A program made the position numbers and the translations under genes. Positions 1-9,506 of a stretch of DNA of 64,000 nucleotides are shown in pieces. The stretch's first letter is position 1, and every line of letters starts with the position of its first letter. This DNA comes from Hymenobacter sp. BT188 (GTDB lineage: Bacteria > Bacteroidota > Bacteroidia > Cytophagales > Hymenobacteraceae), in the NCBI RefSeq assembly GCF_014333585.1, contig NZ_JACSCW010000001.1, positions 186,001-250,000 of the forward strand, read 5' to 3'. The notes below the pieces were generated by a model that saw only the letters and a list, made by a program, of their open reading frames with translations, was not told the DNA's origin and searched no databases.

Positions 1-69
1 AGAAAGTGAATGAGTACATGGCTATGGGTTAACCATTACGCCATCCGATTATTCAGCCATACAATTAGC

Positions 70-3000
70 ATGAAACAACATTACACGTTACGCTACCTGC
101 TGGGGGGCTTTTTGGGGCTGATATTACTACTCAGCAGCCTCCAAACCAACGCACAGTCAGGACCTTACGGCAACGAGTGGATAGTGCCGGGGCAGTCCTA
201 TTATAAAATCAAGGTAACGCAGGATGGTATTCACCGCCTCGATAACCAATACCTAACGCGTGCTGGCGTCAGCAACGGCACCGATCCGCGCCGCTTCCAA
301 CTCTGGCGGCGGGGCCAGGAAGTAGCAATCTATGTTGGCGGCAACCAAACCACCCTCGACCCTAGCACCTTCATCGAGTTCTACGGCCAACGCAACGATG
401 GTCGTCTGGACCGCGGCATGTATAAGAAGGCCGTTGATCAGCCGCAGCCGCTTTATAGCCTCTTTACAGATACGGCTGCTTATTTCCTGACTGTGTCGCC
501 CACGGCTATAGGTCGGCGTATGGCGGAACCAACCGCAGCCGCCTCTGGCGGCCAGCCCTATCACTTGCAGCAACGTCAGCGTATATTCTCTAACGACTAC
601 TCTGATATAACAGAAGGTGTGCTCGCCTATATGCCGTGGGCTAGTGCGGGAGAAGGCTTTTTGTCGGGTCAGTTTGGCCGTAACGCAGCCAATCCGGTCG
701 ATTTTGAGGTAGATTCTCTACAAAATATAGCCAGCAATGGTGAGCCGCGCGTAATTGTTGGGCTCGTCGGAACCAGTCCCTCCATACACATCACGCAGGT
801 ATCGGTGGTGCAGCCAAGTGGCGCAGTGCGGCTTCTGGGCACCGTAGCCAATTACGATAGCTTCGATAGAGTAAAGGCGCAGTTTCCGTTGCTACGCTCA
901 GATATCGGTGCAGACGGCAAAGTGAAGCTGCGGTTTGAAAACACGGGCCCCAATGACAGCCGCTTCCCCCGCGACCGGTCGCGGCTAGCTTATATCACGG
1001 TGGTAGCTCCCCGCGATAACCGCGTTTTCAGCGAACGGCGCAGTACCGCCTTTAGCAATGACTCTACCTTGCAGGGGCCCGCTACCTACTTGCTCGAAAA
1101 TGTGCCTGCTACCCTGCGCGGCTATGATGTTACAGATGCCGCGGCGGTTCAACGAATAGAAGGCAATAGCACGGGCGGCGCCCAGCGCAGCTACGTATTT
1201 CCGGCGGCTGCGGGCCGCACACGCAATCTGCTGCTGGTTGATGCTGCCCGCCCCAGGGTGCCGCTGCCGGCCCGCCTCATTCGGTTTCGCACGATTACGC
1301 CCGCCGCTTACAGCTTCCTAGTGGTAAGCCACGGTTCGCTAATGCGACCCGTCGGCAACGTAGCCAACCCTGTGCGGGCCTATGCCAGCTACCGCGCTTC
1401 GGCGGCCGGCGGCCGCCACGATACCCTTGTGGTAACTAGTCAGCAGATTTACGACCAGTTTCACTACGGGGAGAAATCTCCCCTGGCTATTCGCCAGTTT
1501 GCGCAGTGGATGCTGACCAGCAACCGCGAGAAGTATTTGCTGCTTTTGGGTAAAGGACTGGCCACGGCAGAGGGTGTACGCACTGCTGCCGGTTCTTTTT
1601 ATCATCGGCAAGTGCCGGAAAAAGATGCTCCGGTATTGGATTTGGTCACAACCAGTACCCGCTCGCCATCTGATATATTTTTTACGGCTGAGTGGCAGCG
1701 TAACCAATACGTAGCCCGCATTCCCACCGGGCGCATATCGGCCCAAACGCCCCAGCAGGTAATTAATTACCTCAACAAGCTGCGGGAGCATGAAGGCCTC
1801 GGGCCAGAACCCTGGCGCAAGAATCTGCTGCACATGGCAGGCGGTGCCAATGAAAGTGAGTTTGCTCAGTTTCAAGGTTACGTAAATGGCTATAAGGCGC
1901 GGGCCGAGAAGCCTTGCTTTGGAGGTACCGTAGTAAAAACCTACACCCGCGACACGCCGGGCGATTATCAGCGCTTTCCGATCACCATCAATATTGCACC
2001 GGAGCTGAACGCTGGCTTAAGTCTGATAACCTACTTCGGCCACGGCTCTCCGCTGGTCTTCGACCTGAACCTGGGCGATATCAACGATCCCAGCAACAAC
2101 TATAACAACCGGGGCAAGTACCCAGTCTTTATCGTTAATGGCTGCGCTGGGGGCTTTGCTTATGGTTCTTTTACCTCCATTGGTGAAGACTGGACGCTGG
2201 CGGCTGACAAGGGCGCTATCGGATTTCTGGCTGATTCCGACTTTGGCTACGATGGTCAGCTGGATGCTTTCTGCGACCGGATGTACCAACTGCTCTTCAA
2301 CGACCCTAACTGGTATGGTAAGCCCGTTGCCGTAATTCAGGCGGAAGCGAACCGGCGCTTGCAGGCAGTGTTTGGTAACAACCCGAATGGTGTTTCGCTG
2401 CTGATGAATACTACCTGGCAGGGTGACCCCGCGCTGAAGCTCTATGCCCCAGACAAGCCGGACTTTGCTACGGCTGATTCGCGCTTGCAAATTGCCCCCC
2501 AGGCACCCGAAACTACGGTTCAGGCTTCGTCCTCCCGGTTTCAGCTGCGGGTAGGCGTTAGCAATGCCGGTAGCCTTTGCTCCGGCGGCACAAGTCTGGG
2601 TATTTCCGTAACGCGCCGCTATCCGGCAACGGCCGCGCGGCCCGCTGAGGTACTGCGCTTCGAGGTTACGCAACCCCGCCGCGATACGACCTATGTTTTT
2701 GAATTGTCAAACACGGGCAATGTATTCGGGGAAAATGAGTTTACGGTCATGCTGGATGAGGGTAACAAAGTAGCCGAGTTAAGCGAGACGAATAACCAGG
2801 CGACTATTAAGTTCAACTTCCTGCAAGGCGGCGTCACAGCCCTCAGCCCTCCCGAGTTTGCGATTGTATCTAACCCGGCCGTACGCTTAATTGGGCAAAA
2901 CAACGACCCCAAAGGCCAACTGCGCTTCTATGAAATGGAGCTGGATACGGTGCCGACGTTTAACAGCCCATTGGTACGCCGCACCGCTGTGCAGGCGGCT

Positions 3001-5196
3001 GTTACTCCGGAGTGGAAGCCAACTTTGCCCCCCACAGCAGGTCGCGACAGTGTAGTGTGGTACTGGCGGTTACGTTTTCAAACAAGTGGTCCAAGTGAAA
3101 ATCAGGAGTGGGCCGTCAGCTCTTTCCGTCTCATTAACGGTAGCCCCGGCGGTTGGTCGCAGAGCCACCACGGACAGTTTCGCCGCGATGGACGCACCAC
3201 TGTGGATGTTGCGGCTCCATCGGGCAAGTGGGACTTTAGCGACCAAAGTATTGGCGTGAAGCTTTCTACCCGCGGCGGAAGCACCGGTGCCGCACCTACC
3301 TTCCTAACTTCCTATGGAATTGCGCCGGAAGGCACCAGCCCGTATGTCATCAACTGTGCGCCCTCAACGCCTAATATGCTGGCGGCGGTGTTTGATGGGC
3401 TGACCCTGAAGGCCGTTCGCAACGTGCTGGGCGCCTACGATTCCTGCGGTCTGAACCCCAACATGTATTATCACTTTGCCCGCGAAGGCACGGGTGATAA
3501 CATGAATACGCCCGCCCGTCAGGCGCAGCTTCTGGCCTTACTGACCAACCTGAAGCCTGGCCAGTACGTGGCGCTGGTTTCGATGAATAAGGTGAACTTT
3601 TCTTCCTTCTCACCCGAGTTAAAAGCCGCCCTAAAGGCACTGGGGTCACAGCTGATTGATCAGCTGCAGGACGGTGACCCGTTCGTGTTCTTAGGACAAA
3701 AGGGCCCCGGCGCTCGGCCGGCTCAGGAGCGTACATTTGACGCGGCAAGCATCGTGGCTCGCGCTGAGCAGATCGTAACGCTGGACGCCTTCCTGCGCAC
3801 CCGCGCTGCCCGCGGCACGATAGCTTCTACCCTGATCGGGCCGGCCAAACAGTGGGGCACGCTCTTCCATACCGTGCGCACGGAACCGTCCGACAGCTAC
3901 ACGCTACGGTTGATAGGTATCGATAAAGACGGTAATCAGAGGCAGTTGAACCCTGATGTAAAGAACCGTCAGCTGGCCTTGACTGGGGTATCGGCGCAGG
4001 ATTATCCGTACCTGCAATTGGTGTTACAGATGCGCGACACGCTCAACCGTACGGCTCCACAGCTGAAGCAATGGTTGGTAACCTATGAAAGCTTGCCAGA
4101 GGGCATCGTGCGTCGTGACTTAGCGGAGGCGAAAGACGCGAAAGTGTACGATGCCGCTACGTTGGCCCAGCAGGCCATGAGCCGCGGCGAATTGAGCTTC
4201 CCTGTCTACTTTCAAAACGTGTCGTCCGTGGCGTTTGGCCAGCCGCTCGTTGCCGAAATCACGGTGCGCGATGCCAGCAATAATGTGCGTACGGCTAAGA
4301 TTCAGTCACTCCGCCCGCTCAAAGCCGATTCGACAGCTACCTTCAATGTACGCCTCGATGTACGCGGGTTGCTGGGGGCCATTACGGGGCAGGTAAACGT
4401 AAATCCGCGCCTGCTGCCGGAGCAGTTTTACTTTAATAACGAGCTGATACTGCCGCCTTTCACGATTGAAGACCGCAATACGCCGCCCGTGCTCGATGTC
4501 GCCTTCGATGGGCAGCATATTCTGGATGGCGATATTGTGTCGCCAATGCCCGTTATCATGGTGCAGCTCAATGATGAGGACAAGCTAAACGCCGTCCGCG
4601 ACCCCAGCAACTTCGATTTGTTCCTTACCAAGCCCGGCGAATCTATCCCGATTAAGGTGCCGATGACGGGCTCGGATGTGCTGTTCACGACCGATGTAGA
4701 GAAGGGAATTGCCCGCGTAGAGTATCAGCCCGGCAAGCAGACGCCTTTGCTAAATGGCATCTACAAGCTGGAAGTGCAGGGCCGCGATGCCACCAACTTG
4801 GCTGCTAGTACGCAGCGTTACTCCATTCGTTTTGAGGTGATTAATGAGTCTACCATCACCAACTTCTACCCGTATCCAAACCCTGTCACTAGCAAAGCCA
4901 AGTTCATCTTCACACTCACTGGTGCTGAGCTGCCCCGCGACCTGAAGATTCAGGTGATGACGCTGACAGGCAAGGTGGTACGCGAAATAATGATGGCTGA
5001 ACTGGGTCCGTTGCACATCGGCAACAACATCACCGATTATGCCTGGGACGGTACCGACGAATTTGGCGACCAATTGGCGAACGGTACCTATCTATACCGC
5101 GTGGTGATGGACAACCCCGGCCAGTTTGAGCGCCGCCGCACCGCCGGCGACCAAGCCTTCAAGAAGGATTGGGGTAAGCTGGTGTTACTGCGTTAG
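70..5196 (+). CDS. PorU-like type IX secretion sortase (C25 peptidase), long form
   Basis: The protein (1708 residues from the ATG at 70) resembles PorU, the gingipain-family (C25) protease that acts at the outer membrane as sortase of the type IX secretion system, removing C-terminal sorting domains from cargo. Visible: a signal peptide with a Leu-rich core ending near NAQS, the catalytic His in YFGHGSP (about residue 658) and Cys in FIVNGCAGG (about 692), a CARDB-like segment near 830-920, and a C-terminal FlgD-like/sorting-type domain with the NGTYLYRV motif. Length well above 1300 residues fits the forms called PorU2. An upstream ATG at 10 would put 20 polar residues before the signal peptide, so 70 was chosen. 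Family assignment is firm; PorU versus PorU2 is inferred from length. Confidence 0.85.
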   Translation: MKQHYTLRYLLGGFLGLILLLSSLQTNAQSGPYGNEWIVPGQSYYKIKVTQDGIHRLDNQYLTRAGVSNGTDPRRFQLWRRGQEVAIYVGGNQTTLDPSTFIEFYGQRNDGRLDRGMYKKAVDQPQPLYSLFTDTAAYFLTVSPTAIGRRMAEPTAAASGGQPYHLQQRQRIFSNDYSDITEGVLAYMPWASAGEGFLSGQFGRNAANPVDFEVDSLQNIASNGEPRVIVGLVGTSPSIHITQVSVVQPSGAVRLLGTVANYDSFDRVKAQFPLLRSDIGADGKVKLRFENTGPNDSRFPRDRSRLAYITVVAPRDNRVFSERRSTAFSNDSTLQGPATYLLENVPATLRGYDVTDAAAVQRIEGNSTGGAQRSYVFPAAAGRTRNLLLVDAARPRVPLPARLIRFRTITPAAYSFLVVSHGSLMRPVGNVANPVRAYASYRASAAGGRHDTLVVTSQQIYDQFHYGEKSPLAIRQFAQWMLTSNREKYLLLLGKGLATAEGVRTAAGSFYHRQVPEKDAPVLDLVTTSTRSPSDIFFTAEWQRNQYVARIPTGRISAQTPQQVINYLNKLREHEGLGPEPWRKNLLHMAGGANESEFAQFQGYVNGYKARAEKPCFGGTVVKTYTRDTPGDYQRFPITINIAPELNAGLSLITYFGHGSPLVFDLNLGDINDPSNNYNNRGKYPVFIVNGCAGGFAYGSFTSIGEDWTLAADKGAIGFLADSDFGYDGQLDAFCDRMYQLLFNDPNWYGKPVAVIQAEANRRLQAVFGNNPNGVSLLMNTTWQGDPALKLYAPDKPDFATADSRLQIAPQAPETTVQASSSRFQLRVGVSNAGSLCSGGTSLGISVTRRYPATAARPAEVLRFEVTQPRRDTTYVFELSNTGNVFGENEFTVMLDEGNKVAELSETNNQATIKFNFLQGGVTALSPPEFAIVSNPAVRLIGQNNDPKGQLRFYEMELDTVPTFNSPLVRRTAVQAAVTPEWKPTLPPTAGRDSVVWYWRLRFQTSGPSENQEWAVSSFRLINGSPGGWSQSHHGQFRRDGRTTVDVAAPSGKWDFSDQSIGVKLSTRGGSTGAAPTFLTSYGIAPEGTSPYVINCAPSTPNMLAAVFDGLTLKAVRNVLGAYDSCGLNPNMYYHFAREGTGDNMNTPARQAQLLALLTNLKPGQYVALVSMNKVNFSSFSPELKAALKALGSQLIDQLQDGDPFVFLGQKGPGARPAQERTFDAASIVARAEQIVTLDAFLRTRAARGTIASTLIGPAKQWGTLFHTVRTEPSDSYTLRLIGIDKDGNQRQLNPDVKNRQLALTGVSAQDYPYLQLVLQMRDTLNRTAPQLKQWLVTYESLPEGIVRRDLAEAKDAKVYDAATLAQQAMSRGELSFPVYFQNVSSVAFGQPLVAEITVRDASNNVRTAKIQSLRPLKADSTATFNVRLDVRGLLGAITGQVNVNPRLLPEQFYFNNELILPPFTIEDRNTPPVLDVAFDGQHILDGDIVSPMPVIMVQLNDEDKLNAVRDPSNFDLFLTKPGESIPIKVPMTGSDVLFTTDVEKGIARVEYQPGKQTPLLNGIYKLEVQGRDATNLAASTQRYSIRFEVINESTITNFYPYPNPVTSKAKFIFTLTGAELPRDLKIQVMTLTGKVVREIMMAELGPLHIGNNITDYAWDGTDEFGDQLANGTYLYRVVMDNPGQFERRRTAGDQAFKKDWGKLVLLR

Positions 5197-5214
5197 CCGC
5201 AACTATTTAAGCAC

Positions 5215-5251
5215 AAAAAAGCCCCCCAGGATTGATCTGGGGGGCTTTTTT
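5215..5251. terminator. Bidirectional intrinsic terminator
   Basis: AAAAAAGCCCCCCAG pairs with CTGGGGGGCTTTTTT around a short loop. It has a T tract on both strands and lies between the convergent porU-like and folA genes. Confidence 0.92.
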
Positions 5252-5267
5252 GTGATGGATACCTTCT

Positions 5268-5753
5268 CTAGCGCCGGCGCAGGGTTACGAAGCTAAATGG
5301 ATAAGCGTGCTTCTCGTCGGGCTCATAGCGTTCACGGGTTTCTTCGCGCCATTCCGTGTGGTTGAGGTCAGGGAATGTAACGTCGCCCTCAAAGTCATGG
5401 TGTACTTCGGTCAGGTAAATGGTGTCGGCCGCCGACAACGATTGACGGTAGATCTCTCCGCCGCCAATAACGAAGATGTTTTCGTCGTGGGTTTGCGCAA
5501 GCTCTATTGCTTCGGGCACGGAATAAGTTGTTTCCGTACCATCGGCTTTCCATTCGGGCTGGCGCGTAACCACAATATTCTGCCGTCCCGGCAATGGCTT
5601 TCCGATTGCCTCAAACGTACGTCGGCCCATGATAATCGGGTGACCCAAAGTCAGGGCTTTGAAATGCTTCAAATCTTTCGGCAAGTGCCAAATAAGCTGA
5701 TTATCACGACCTATAACACCATTCTGAGCTACTGCTACTACTAAAGCAATCAT
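5268..5753 (-). CDS. folA: Dihydrofolate reductase
   Basis: DHFR reduces dihydrofolate to tetrahydrofolate with NADPH in the cytoplasm. The 161-residue protein has the family pattern from its first residues: IALVVAVAQNGVIG, the loop WHLPKDLKHF that carries the acidic substrate-binding residue, the GRRTFEAIG NADPH-binding helix, and VIGGGEIY near residue 96. Length is normal for bacterial DHFR. The gene faces the PorU-like gene across a shared terminator; fmt lies 107 bp upstream on the same strand, with a perfect 12-bp palindrome CATTACGTAATG at 5831-5842 in the gap. Confidence 0.95.
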   Translation of the reverse strand: MIALVVAVAQNGVIGRDNQLIWHLPKDLKHFKALTLGHPIIMGRRTFEAIGKPLPGRQNIVVTRQPEWKADGTETTYSVPEAIELAQTHDENIFVIGGGEIYRQSLSAADTIYLTEVHHDFEGDVTFPDLNHTEWREETRERYEPDEKHAYPFSFVTLRRR

Positions 5754-5860
5754 ATAATTCTTTCAATTAAAGAGAAGTGTTTTCTTCTCACTCTATTATG
5801 TGATGTCGGGTTGCTGCAAGCGCAGTCTGACATTACGTAATGCCTTACTATGGCAAATGA

Positions 5861-6817
5861 CTACTTCTGCAATGCCGACGGATTAAAACCGCGCAGAAAC
5901 TCTTGGATTGGCATCCGCTTTTTGCCTTCTAGCTGCACATCTAGCAGATCAAGCAGACCATTGGTGGTTTGTACGCGCAAATAGCTGCGACCGTCGGAAA
6001 ACCAGGTGCCCGGATACGTGGTGGTCGGGCCGGTGGAGTCTTCATCGTCCAAAGCCTGGGCGCGAAATACCTTGAGCGTGCGGCCGTCGGGCAGGGTAGT
6101 GAAGGCGGTAGGAATGGGGGAGAGGCCGCGCACCAGATTCACCAACTGGGGGGCATTTTGCTTGAAATTAAGGCGGCCGGTTTCCTTCTGAATCTTGGGC
6201 GCAGCGCGTAGCTCGCTGCTTTCCATTTGGGGCAAGCTGGGCGCAGTGCCGTCCGCAATGGCTTGCACGGTGCGCAGCGCCAGAGCCGCGCCGGCCGTTT
6301 TCAGCTTTTCATACAGGGAGCCAAAATCATCCTCGTCCGCAATTGGCACGACATCCTGAAAAATAAGGTCGCCGGTATCAATTTCGTGGCGCAGGAAAAA
6401 AGACGTGACGCCTGTCTGCGTTTCTCCATGAATCAGAGCCCAGTTGATTGGCGCCGCTCCCCGATACTGCGGCAGCAACGAGGCATGTATATTAATGGAG
6501 CCCATGGGCGGCATATTCCAAACTGCCTGCGGCAACATTCGAAACGCCACGACCACCTGCAAATCAGCCTCTAACTCCTTTAGGGCAGCCTGAAACTCCA
6601 GATCTTTTAGATTCGTGGGTTGCAATACGGGCACGTTGTGCGCCTGCGCGGCCTGCTTCACTGCCGACTCGGCTAGCTGGCGTCCGCGCCCGGCTGGCTT
6701 GTCGGGAGCCGTTATGACAGCCGCCACCACACAACCGGGCCAGGAAAGCAAGGCTTCCAGTGTGGGTACGGCAAATTCGGGCGTACCCATGAAGACGATG
6801 CGCAGGGGTTGAAGCAT
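5861..6817 (-). CDS. fmt: Methionyl-tRNA formyltransferase
   Basis: Fmt formylates the methionine on initiator tRNA using 10-formyl-tetrahydrofolate. The 318-residue protein opens with the family signature RIVFMGTPEFAVPTLEALL and contains the formyl-transfer site NIHASLLPQYRGAAPINWA at about residues 109-127, followed by HEIDTGD. The C-terminal part (from about 205) fits the tRNA-binding domain. Its folate substrate connects it with the neighbouring folA. The gene reads away from the NamZ-like gene, from which it is separated by a terminator hairpin. Confidence 0.95.
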   Translation of the reverse strand: MLQPLRIVFMGTPEFAVPTLEALLSWPGCVVAAVITAPDKPAGRGRQLAESAVKQAAQAHNVPVLQPTNLKDLEFQAALKELEADLQVVVAFRMLPQAVWNMPPMGSINIHASLLPQYRGAAPINWALIHGETQTGVTSFFLRHEIDTGDLIFQDVVPIADEDDFGSLYEKLKTAGAALALRTVQAIADGTAPSLPQMESSELRAAPKIQKETGRLNFKQNAPQLVNLVRGLSPIPTAFTTLPDGRTLKVFRAQALDDEDSTGPTTTYPGTWFSDGRSYLRVQTTNGLLDLLDVQLEGKKRMPIQEFLRGFNPSALQK

Positions 6818-6845
6818 AATTGATTTCTCGCAGTGTTACGCAGTG

Positions 6846-6897
6846 AAAAAAGCAGTGTTGCGCAGTGTTCAGGCGTTAGCACACTGCGCACACTGCG
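6846..6897 (-). terminator. Intrinsic terminator with nested repeats, downstream of the NamZ-like gene
   Basis: Arms at 6852-6868 and 6881-6896 pair with a single bulge and are built from repeated GCAGTGT/CGCAGTG units. On the minus strand the hairpin is followed by TTTTTT. It lies just after the stop codon of the DUF1343 gene and before fmt; further GCAGTG units continue to about 6829. Confidence 0.7.
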
Positions 6898-6902
6898 GGA
6901 AA

Positions 6903-8156
6903 TTACGCCTCAGGATACAGCAGATACTTTTTGCGCATGGCCTTGTACTGACCCAACGCAGGCTCCCAGGTCTTACGAATTTCGGCTTCCGACTTACCAG
7001 CAATAATTTGCTGGCGCAGGGCTGCGGTACCAACTAGGCGCTCGAATCCTTTATTAAAGAAGTTCGCCTTGTCGGTGCTTTGCTGGTAAAAGTCTAGCAG
7101 ATATTTCAGCGTAAAGCCGATGTCGCCGTTAGTCTGACGCAGGTCGAGGCCGTAGCAAAGCTTGCCTTTTTGGGGTGGTGCCGTGGAAGCTGGATTGGGA
7201 GTAGGCGTGAAGCTGAACGGGCGGGTAGAAGGTTGAGTAGGGGCGCCAATCACTTCGAAAGGCATAGCCGTGCCCCGGCCCACGCTGACGTCGGTGCCCT
7301 CAAACAGACACAGCGTCGCGTATAGATCGACTGAGTGCGCAGTGGGCAGGTTGGGGGAAGGGCGCACGGGTAGCTTGTAGCGCGTGGCATGGGTGTAGCC
7401 TTCCACGGGTATCACCGTCAGGGAGCATTTTTTGCCCCCCGTCAGCCAGCCTTCCCCATTTATCATCTGGGCCAGCTCGCCCATCGTCAGGCCATGAACC
7501 ACGGGTACGGGGTTCAGACCAACGAACGTTTTAAACTGCGGCTCCAGCACCGGGCCATCTACGTAATGGCCGTTGGGGTTGGGGCGGTCCAACACGATTA
7601 CCGTTTTGCCCTGCTCAGCGGCGGCTTCCATCACGTAGTGCAGCGTGCTGCTAAACGTGTAGAACCGGGCGCCCACGTCCTGAATGTCAAATACTAATAT
7701 GTCCAGATCCTTCAGCATTTCGGGCGTGGGCTTGCGGGTGGCGCCATAGAGGGAGCGCACAGGCAGACCGCTGCGGGCATCGCGACCATCCTTAATTGTC
7801 GCCCCATCGGCCTCTTCGCCCCGAAATCCGTGCTCGGGCGCAAAAATGGTTTTGACCTGAATGCCTTGCCGAAGCAGCGTATCCACCAGATGGGAGCGGC
7901 CCACCAGGGAGGTTTGATTCACGACTAGCCCCACCCGTTTGCCCTTCAGCAGCGGCAGGTAGCGATTGCCCAACTCAGCGCCCATGCGCGGCTCATCCAC
8001 AATTTGCTGCGGCGCCGACTGCACTGTTACCGGCGCGACTGTCGTACTGGCTTTGGTGGTCGTACTGGGGGGCAAAGTTGGCGTAGTTTGGGCTGCGGAG
8101 CAGTTGGCCATCAATACACTCAAACTTAATAGGCCGGGAAGGAAGGTGGAATACAT
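6903..8156 (-). CDS. namZ: DUF1343 protein, NamZ-type exo-N-acetylmuramidase
   Basis: DUF1343 proteins include NamZ, an exo-enzyme that releases N-acetylmuramic acid from the non-reducing ends of peptidoglycan fragments. This 417-residue protein begins with a hydrophobic export signal (LLSLSVLMANCSAAQ), possibly a lipoprotein although Asn before the Cys is unusual, followed by a Thr/Pro-rich linker. The catalytic domain starts near residue 60 (GKRVGLVVNQTSLVG) and contains FAPEHGFRGEEADGA, VFDIQDVGARFYTF, DRPNPNGHYVDGP and GRGTAMPFEVIGAP, all typical of the family. Extracytoplasmic wall recycling or fragment scavenging is inferred from the family. Confidence 0.85.
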   Translation of the reverse strand: MYSTFLPGLLSLSVLMANCSAAQTTPTLPPSTTTKASTTVAPVTVQSAPQQIVDEPRMGAELGNRYLPLLKGKRVGLVVNQTSLVGRSHLVDTLLRQGIQVKTIFAPEHGFRGEEADGATIKDGRDARSGLPVRSLYGATRKPTPEMLKDLDILVFDIQDVGARFYTFSSTLHYVMEAAAEQGKTVIVLDRPNPNGHYVDGPVLEPQFKTFVGLNPVPVVHGLTMGELAQMINGEGWLTGGKKCSLTVIPVEGYTHATRYKLPVRPSPNLPTAHSVDLYATLCLFEGTDVSVGRGTAMPFEVIGAPTQPSTRPFSFTPTPNPASTAPPQKGKLCYGLDLRQTNGDIGFTLKYLLDFYQQSTDKANFFNKGFERLVGTAALRQQIIAGKSEAEIRKTWEPALGQYKAMRKKYLLYPEA

Positions 8157-8191
8157 GCGGAAATGGGGCTAGAAAACTGGACGGGTTAGAG

Positions 8192-8199
8192 TAGCTTTA
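8192..8199 (+). promoter_or_regulatory. -7 element adjacent to a GTG start
   Basis: TAGCTTTA matches TAnnTTTG except for the last base. Only five bases separate it from the GTG at 8205, the same spacing as before thiL, rlmD and gntP, which suggests a leaderless transcript. Confidence 0.45.
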
Positions 8200-8204
8200 C
8201 GGCA

Positions 8205-9419
8205 GTGAATATATCGCGCTACATCTCCAGTAAGATTGACGGAGCCGACTCTGGGTCGTTTACTTCGTCGGTGACAAAAATAGCCATTATCAGCATTGCC
8301 CTCGGGCTGGCGGTGATGATTGTGTCATTTTCCATCCTGGAGGGCTTCCGCAACGAGATCCAAAGCAAGATTTTTTCCTTTGGCGCGCACCTCCAAATCA
8401 GCAAGTACGACACCAACAACTCTCTGAACGCCGAGCCTATTAGTGGGCCGCGTCTCATTCAGACGCTGCGCCGCTCCCCGCAGGTAGATGTTATTCAGCC
8501 CTTTGCCCGCAAAACGGCTATTATCAAAACCAAGGAAGAGGTGCTGGGCATAGTGCTCAAAGGTATTGATGAGAAGACGAGCCGCTCGCCCATGCGCCAG
8601 AATCTGGTGGCCGGTGAGTTTCTGACCTTTCCCGATTCCAGTGCCAGCAACGACGTACTGCTCTCCCGCAAAGTGGCCGATAAGCTGCGCTTGAAAGTCG
8701 GCGACGAGGCGCTGTTTTATTTTATTCAAAACCCGCCCCGCGTGCGCAAGTTCCAGGTGCGCGGCATTTACCAGACTGGCCTCGACGAGTTTGACGAGGT
8801 GTACATTATCGGCGATATTCGGCAGATTCGGGATTTGAATGCCTGGCCTGACTCGCTCGTGGGCGGCCTGGAAGTGACGCTACGCGACTTTCAGCGCCTC
8901 GATCTTGTATCAGACAACCTATACGAAACGCTGCCCTACGACCTGAAGCTGGACAAGATAACCGACCAGTATGCCCAGCTTTTTGACTGGCTGAAGCTGC
9001 TGAATAAGAACGTGGTTATCTTCCTGATCCTCATCATCTTCGTGGCTACTTTTAACATGGTGGCTACCATATTTATCATGATTCTGGAGCGCACCAATAT
9101 GATCGGCGTGCTCAAGGCCATCGGCGCTACCGACAACCAGATTCGGAGTATGTTCTTCTTTCGGGGCCTGAGCCTGACCCTGCGCGGCATGCTCATCGGC
9201 AACCTGATTGGTCTGGGTTTCTGTGCCGTGCAGTACTACACCCACCTCATCCCGCTCGACCCCGAGAACTACTACATGGACCGCGTCCCGATTCACTGGG
9301 ACCTCACCATCATCATCGTCCTGAACGTAGCGACCTTCCTCACGTCACTTTTGGCTGTGCTCATCCCGACGTACTTGATTTCGCGCATTATGCCCGTCGC
9401 CGCTATCAAGTTCGACTAA
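8205..9419 (+). CDS. FtsX/LolC-E-like ABC transporter permease
   Basis: A 404-residue inner-membrane protein of the MacB/LolCDE type. It has one N-terminal membrane segment (IAIISIALGLAVMIVSF, about residues 26-43), a large periplasmic domain to about 265, then three membrane segments including VVIFLILIIFVATFNMVATI and the last one near 365-390, which form the FtsX core. LolC/E proteins extract lipoproteins from the inner membrane; whether this one does so is inferred. No ATPase gene is adjacent. Translation starts at a GTG with almost no leader. The gene ends at a strong terminator. Confidence 0.85.
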   Translation: MNISRYISSKIDGADSGSFTSSVTKIAIISIALGLAVMIVSFSILEGFRNEIQSKIFSFGAHLQISKYDTNNSLNAEPISGPRLIQTLRRSPQVDVIQPFARKTAIIKTKEEVLGIVLKGIDEKTSRSPMRQNLVAGEFLTFPDSSASNDVLLSRKVADKLRLKVGDEALFYFIQNPPRVRKFQVRGIYQTGLDEFDEVYIIGDIRQIRDLNAWPDSLVGGLEVTLRDFQRLDLVSDNLYETLPYDLKLDKITDQYAQLFDWLKLLNKNVVIFLILIIFVATFNMVATIFIMILERTNMIGVLKAIGATDNQIRSMFFFRGLSLTLRGMLIGNLIGLGFCAVQYYTHLIPLDPENYYMDRVPIHWDLTIIIVLNVATFLTSLLAVLIPTYLISRIMPVAAIKFD

Positions 9420-9438
9420 ACTAGATAAGAGTATTAAC

Positions 9439-9474
9439 AAAAAAGCCCCCCAGCAAAACGCTGGGGGGCTTTTT
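9439..9474. terminator. Bidirectional intrinsic terminator
   Basis: AAAAAAGCCCCCCAGC and GCTGGGGGGCTTTTT form the same stem type as at 5215. It separates the convergent permease and M23 genes. Confidence 0.9.
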
Positions 9475-9506
9475 ATATGATGAAATACCTGGCCACAATT
9501 TCTGTA

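Noticed and set aside
5831..5842. CATTACGTAATG as an operator of folA or fmt
   Set aside because: A perfect palindrome, but it lies just before the fmt stop side with no promoter signals around it and no second copy; left as a note.
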